A DNA stretch of 7,520 nucleotides from Planctomycetaceae bacterium (GTDB lineage Bacteria > Planctomycetota > Planctomycetia > Pirellulales > Thermoguttaceae), in the NCBI GenBank assembly GCA_031256755.1, contig JAIRPZ010000178.1, positions 1 through 7,520 of the forward strand, read 5' to 3'. This document shows, in pieces, positions 5,101 to 7,520 of the stretch. Position numbers and translations under genes: made by a program. Positions within the stretch are counted from its first letter, which is position 1, and the number at the start of each line of letters is the position of its first letter. The notes under the pieces are model-generated. The model saw nothing but the letters and a program-made list of their open reading frames with translations. It was not told the origin of the DNA and did no database searches.

Positions 5101-7520
5101 GCAGCGGCAACGTCAAAGTGTTCCGTCTGCAATATCCGGCGGCAAAAGACAGTGCAGAAAATGCGGCGAATCACAATGCGCAGAACAGCACAATTCTGCC
5201 GGCGGAAACCGAAGTTCACTCTGCCGAAACGGTGTTTGCCGAAGACGGAACGGCTTCGCTTCCGCTGACGGCTGCCGAACCGGGGCAGTATAAAATTTCC
5301 TGCACGTTAAACGGACAGGAAGGGGGTTACGTTTTTAACGTGTTTCCGAAAAGCGAAACGGACAAAAACGTTCCCGCAAAGGAAAGCGGCAATGCCGCAA
5401 ACGAAAAATCCGGCGGCTTCAAATTCAATACGCTGGAGTTGATTCCCGACAAGGCGGAATTTGCTCCTGAAGAAACGGTCAAACTCCGTGTCAATTCGGA
5501 CAGACCGGATGCAACGGTGCTGCTTTTCGTCAAGCCCGCCAACGGCGTTGCGGCAGGCAAACCGGAAGTGCTGCGTCTGGCAGGCAAGTCCGTTGAAGCG
5601 GAAATTCCCGTCACACTTCGGGATATGCCGAATTTCTTTGTGGAGGCGGTGACGGTTACCGGCGGCGAAACGGTGACCGAAACGAAAGAAATTGTTGTTC
5701 CGCCGCAGCAGCGGGTGCTGAATGTCGATGTGAAACCGAGCAGCGGAACGTACAAGCCGGGAGAAAAAGCAAAAGCGGAATTGACCGTGACCGGTCTTGA
5801 CGGCAAACCGGTTGCCGGTCAACTTGCCGTGTCGGTTTATGATAAATCGGTCGAGTACATTTCCGGCGGTTCGAATATCAGCGATATTAAGGAATTTTTC
5901 TGGAAATGGCGGCGGAATCATTATCCGCAAACGATGTCGAATCTGCGCCGCTCTCTGCAAACGTTTACGGATGCGGGAAAAATACCGATGCAAATTCTCG
6001 GACGTTTCGGCGGTGCGGATTACATTACCGGAGACGGTCGATTTGAAGTATCGACATTCAGCAACGGACGTGTTGCCGCCGGACAAGAAATGCAGGGAAC
6101 GGGAATGCGCGGAGAATCTGCCGCCGCAATGGATGCTGCCGCACCGGCGGAATCGGCACCGGCAGCGGCACCGATGGCACCGCCGCCGATGATGATGCAG
6201 AAAGCAGAAAACGCATTGGCAGACAAAAAAGCCGTGTCAACGGCTGGTCAGGAATTTGAGGACAGCGGGCAGTCCGCGCCGCTTATCGAACCGTCAGTCC
6301 GCAGGAATTTTGCGGATACCGCATTGTGGCTCGGCACACTGGAAACGGATAAAAACGGCAAGGCGCAAATCGAACTCGCCATGCCGGAATCGCTGACAAC
6401 GTGGAAAATCAACGTCTGGACAATGGCAGCCGGCACCCGTGTCGGCTATGGCAGCACCGAAGTCATCACCCGCAAGGATTTGATGATTCGTATGCAAACA
6501 CCCCGTTTCCTCATCGAAAAAGATAAATGCGTGTTCAGTGCCAACGTGCATAATTATCTGAAAACGGAAAAAACGGTGACGGTCAGCGGGAACTGGGCTG
6601 TCCGACCGCAGACGGCCGACAGCAGCCAAAAGCCGCAGCCGGAATCCGCATTGGAAACGAAGAGCGTCAACATTGCGCCGAACGGCGAGACGCGGATTGA
6701 CTGGACGGTTGAACCGAAAAGTGCCGGTGAAATGACGGTGACGATGAAAGCGTTGACGGATGAAGAGTCCGATGCGGTCGAAAAGACGCTGCCGGTTTAT
6801 GTTCACGGAATGCTCAAAACGGATTCTTTTTCGGCTTACATTCCGCCGGATAAGAACTTGGCGGAAGTGAAGGCGGAGAGAAAAACGGACACACGTTTAC
6901 CGGAAGGAACAATTCCTTACTCACCTCTGCCGCAGGGCTTCCGTCCGGCGGACGGACATAAAATGGCACCGGGATTTCATCCGGGTCAAGCCGACCCGAA
7001 TGCGCCCCGAATCGGCAGCGGCGAAATGAGTGCGGTGCCGCTTGCTGCCGCTCCCGTTTTGAATGAGCAAAAGACATCAGCAATCATCAATGTGAACGTT
7101 CCCGCCGAGCGGAAACCGGAACAGACGAAGTTAACGGTTACGGTTTCGCCGGCACTGGCGGCATCGATGATTGACGCACTCCCTTTTCTTGCGGATTATC
7201 CTTACGGCTGCACGGAACAAACACTGAACCGGTTTCTGCCGGCAGTGATTGTCCGCAAAGTCATCGGCGAGGGCTGGGAACCCGGACGGAAGGAAAAACC
7301 GGATTGGGCGATTGCCCGCAGCCGGAATCCGGTTTTCGACAAGAAACAGATTGACGAAATGGTGCAGGACGGCATTGAACGTCTGAAAACGATGCAGTGT
7401 TCGGACGGCGGCTGGGGCTGGTTCGGCGGCTGTCATCACGGTTCCGCTCATCTGACCGCGCTCGTGATTCACGGCTTGCAGATTGCCGGACAAAGCGGCG
7501 TTGTCCTTCCCGAAGACGTT
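2016..7520 (+). CDS. Exported thioester-containing alpha-2-macroglobulin family protein (3' truncated)
   Basis: The frame is open for 1,835 codons to the right edge. The ATG at 2016 is the only plausible start after an in-frame TGA at 1989-1991, and it begins a signal peptide. Regions in order: an N-terminal helical, TPR-like part (31 to about 420, e.g. YPKAAAYYKKLIE); macroglobulin domains, with MG2 opening at TDRPVYRP (719-726) and the next at VEEYKKPEYEV (829-839); a strand-rich domain near YYVPG (1006-1010); the bait-region-type domain (about 1140-1290, with SVYDKSVEYI); an Ala/Pro/Met-rich linker; the A2M/MG7 domain from VRRNFADTALW (1428) with LTTWKINVWTM; and thioester motif CTEQ (1732-1735) leading into the alpha-helical thioester domain (SDGGWGWFGG, 1796-1805). 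In this family, cleavage of the bait triggers thioester-mediated capture of a protease. The rest of the thioester domain and the C-terminal domain lie outside the window. No lipobox cysteine is present, unlike E. coli YfhM, so the protein is probably soluble and periplasmic or secreted. There is no clear Shine-Dalgarno. Confidence 0.95.
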   Translation, partial: MYRYFAVFGLFTAGLFAVMTDWLASAVSAADSPLAKAEKLVQEGLHKDALDVIKPWILDPNTKIPAESDSTKQTDLGTGLNIAVQSLQQLNRVDELDTLLESFGNVHKNNWRAMQKLAARYQSIPHFGCMIDGQFLRGNHRNGKWVDCFERDRVQTLKILAEALPLVQKEADGKQPKTDTGQFFLFFARSLKDGRNHAAAWSLQTLTDLTKLPDYDENGRYYGRFGGRGQSGTGAPTDKEGNPVYYYVPESFDTAKNDGERWRWALDQAAKGGSDGAALREFADFCYEQFGVQTLNDSGFYRNTAGRQDTEKTANILTLETLADDETVAKLAGGIKRFKLPDEFNFIKLYQKMAESGFHDSWQSDSKEYNFKGYALQRLAEIAKDRRQYPKAAAYYKKLIEAAQTPEGVIENQLQQITGNWGRFEQNGSSVNGLKVNLRYIFRNGKKVNFTIQEIDVEKLIADAKEYIKSKPEQFDWRYAAIDQIAQRLFYGREKEKAAVQEKYLGQVFGKWHRFLKPAENHFDSATLISYEVQKSGAYLIRAEMEDGNADTAAVWLTDTAIVKKQLDNAVLYYVADAETGKPVPNAKVNFFGYRMEYKSRPVPNNRSRQDNVLTWTIQEHTQQTDKNGLVILNNPDIKNLHLNWLVTAATEGEKPQNGVIQPKNLTLHSMGTDGVCREEIITLPEKPKARFAHLGFDSIWFQPRYDERYNEVKTFVLTDRPVYRPKDKVEIKAWIGTAKYDQPDTSGWANQTVFYTIYSPKNGEKMKEQTEVKLDAYGGFTATLELPKDAALGQYSIHITNRSETAGTVRKIAETMNREISGYGSFRVEEYKKPEYEVTIDAPKEPVKLGDKITAAVKAKYYFGSPVSEATVKYMVKREKADAGWYPLCRWDWLFGNGYGWFAYDCDWLPDWRNWGCRRPVPPWFPHYSGPPEIVAEAETKIKPDGTVDVVIDTAVAQAAFPNDDQRYTITAEVIDNSRRTIVGSGTVLVSKAPFKIYAWVDRGYYVPGQKIETNFQTRRLDGKPVSGSGNVKVFRLQYPAAKDSAENAANHNAQNSTILPAETEVHSAETVFAEDGTASLPLTAAEPGQYKISCTLNGQEGGYVFNVFPKSETDKNVPAKESGNAANEKSGGFKFNTLELIPDKAEFAPEETVKLRVNSDRPDATVLLFVKPANGVAAGKPEVLRLAGKSVEAEIPVTLRDMPNFFVEAVTVTGGETVTETKEIVVPPQQRVLNVDVKPSSGTYKPGEKAKAELTVTGLDGKPVAGQLAVSVYDKSVEYISGGSNISDIKEFFWKWRRNHYPQTMSNLRRSLQTFTDAGKIPMQILGRFGGADYITGDGRFEVSTFSNGRVAAGQEMQGTGMRGESAAAMDAAAPAESAPAAAPMAPPPMMMQKAENALADKKAVSTAGQEFEDSGQSAPLIEPSVRRNFADTALWLGTLETDKNGKAQIELAMPESLTTWKINVWTMAAGTRVGYGSTEVITRKDLMIRMQTPRFLIEKDKCVFSANVHNYLKTEKTVTVSGNWAVRPQTADSSQKPQPESALETKSVNIAPNGETRIDWTVEPKSAGEMTVTMKALTDEESDAVEKTLPVYVHGMLKTDSFSAYIPPDKNLAEVKAERKTDTRLPEGTIPYSPLPQGFRPADGHKMAPGFHPGQADPNAPRIGSGEMSAVPLAAAPVLNEQKTSAIINVNVPAERKPEQTKLTVTVSPALAASMIDALPFLADYPYGCTEQTLNRFLPAVIVRKVIGEGWEPGRKEKPDWAIARSRNPVFDKKQIDEMVQDGIERLKTMQCSDGGWGWFGGCHHGSAHLTALVIHGLQIAGQSGVVLPEDV
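4671..4814 (+). other. Trp/Cys-rich insert in the macroglobulin
   Basis: Residues 886-933 contain eight tryptophans (886, 892, 894, 902, 909, 913, 916, 925), three cysteines (890, 907, 918) and many Tyr/Phe/Pro/Gly, e.g. CRWDWLFGNGYGWF. The segment interrupts a macroglobulin-like beta domain between a strand ending VKYMVKREK and one starting EIVAEAETKIK. From memory, similar aromatic inserts occur in planctomycete members of the family. A surface or ligand-binding loop is plausible; the function is unknown. Confidence 0.7.
6117..6197 (+). other. Ala/Pro/Met-rich segment, candidate bait region
   Basis: Residues 1368-1394 are almost only Ala, Pro and Met (ending PPPMMM). They sit in a longer low-complexity stretch (about 1330-1427) between the bait-region-type domain and the A2M/MG7 domain. 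An exposed, unstructured segment here is where proteases would cut in this family. The protease preference cannot be read from the sequence. Confidence 0.6.
6861..7082 (+). other. Pro/Gly-rich insert before the thioester domain
   Basis: Residues 1616-1689 form a disordered-looking stretch rich in Pro, Gly and Ala (e.g. PLPQGFRPADGHKMAPGFHP). It lies between a strand ending SAYIPPD and one starting NVNVPAERKPEQ. In homologues as I recall them these two strands follow each other closely, so this looks like a lineage-specific insertion. It stays in frame and has no internal repeat that I can see. Confidence 0.55.
7209..7220 (+). other. Internal thioester motif CTEQ
   Basis: TGC ACG GAA CAA encodes C1732-T-E-Q1735 within DYPYGCTEQTLNRFLP. 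Cys and Gln at these spacings form the internal thioester of alpha-2-macroglobulin and complement proteins (classically CGEQ). Both reactive residues are intact, so covalent capture should be possible. Confidence 0.92.

Noticed and set aside
3423..5219. A 598-codon open frame on the minus strand
   Set aside because: It lies wholly antisense to the macroglobulin, whose plus-strand frame shows clear family motifs. The antisense product is rich in Arg/Phe and has no recognisable domain; it mirrors the codon bias of the real gene.
5307..6806. Further long minus-strand frames of 170-259 codons
   Set aside because: They are antisense to the bait-domain and A2M-domain coding region, with Arg/Phe/His-rich products and no motif.
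2016..7520. Frameshift or internal stop in the macroglobulin
   Set aside because: I translated the frame from 2016 to 7520 and found no stop; family motifs appear in order in a single frame.

Overview
The window holds two complete or near-complete genes, the tail of a third, and a compact divergent intergenic region. It looks like a chromosomal segment of a Planctomycetota bacterium, probably an animal-gut or anaerobic lineage. That assignment is inference. It rests on the architecture of the macroglobulin (helical N-terminus, tryptophan-rich insert, PYGCTEQTLNRFLP thioester region followed by SDGGWGWFGG), on the lack of clear Shine-Dalgarno sequences, and on the rhamnosidase-like neighbour. 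Related PVC lineages such as Lentisphaerota or Kiritimatiellota are not excluded.

Layout. Positions 1-320 (+) are the last 105 codons of a glycoside hydrolase resembling the GH106/GH2 group, ending in a galactose-binding-like beta-sandwich. Its stop codon overlaps the stop of a convergent gene at 317-1771 (-), a 484-residue ABC-F ATPase of the Lsa/Vga-like ribosome-protection type. Between that gene and the next lies a 244-bp divergent intergenic region (1772-2015). It contains an extended -10 promoter for the rightward gene, a two-tier inverted repeat, and, on the minus strand, two small overlapping reading frames that could form a translated leader for the ABC-F gene. From 2016 (+) to beyond the right edge runs one uninterrupted frame of 1,835 codons. 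It encodes an exported, thioester-containing alpha-2-macroglobulin, cut off at the start of its thioester domain.

The three genes do not form an obvious pathway. The hydrolase would act on rhamnosylated or similar polysaccharides, the ABC-F protein on ribosomes stalled by antibiotics, and the macroglobulin outside the cytoplasm as a protease trap. I see no mobile element, CRISPR array, tRNA or rRNA. The part most worth a second look is the 1772-2015 region, where a possible antibiotic-responsive leader, a rightward promoter and a candidate small repeat element overlap. Lineage-specific inserts in the macroglobulin come next. I do not see clear evidence for a wholly new multi-gene system.
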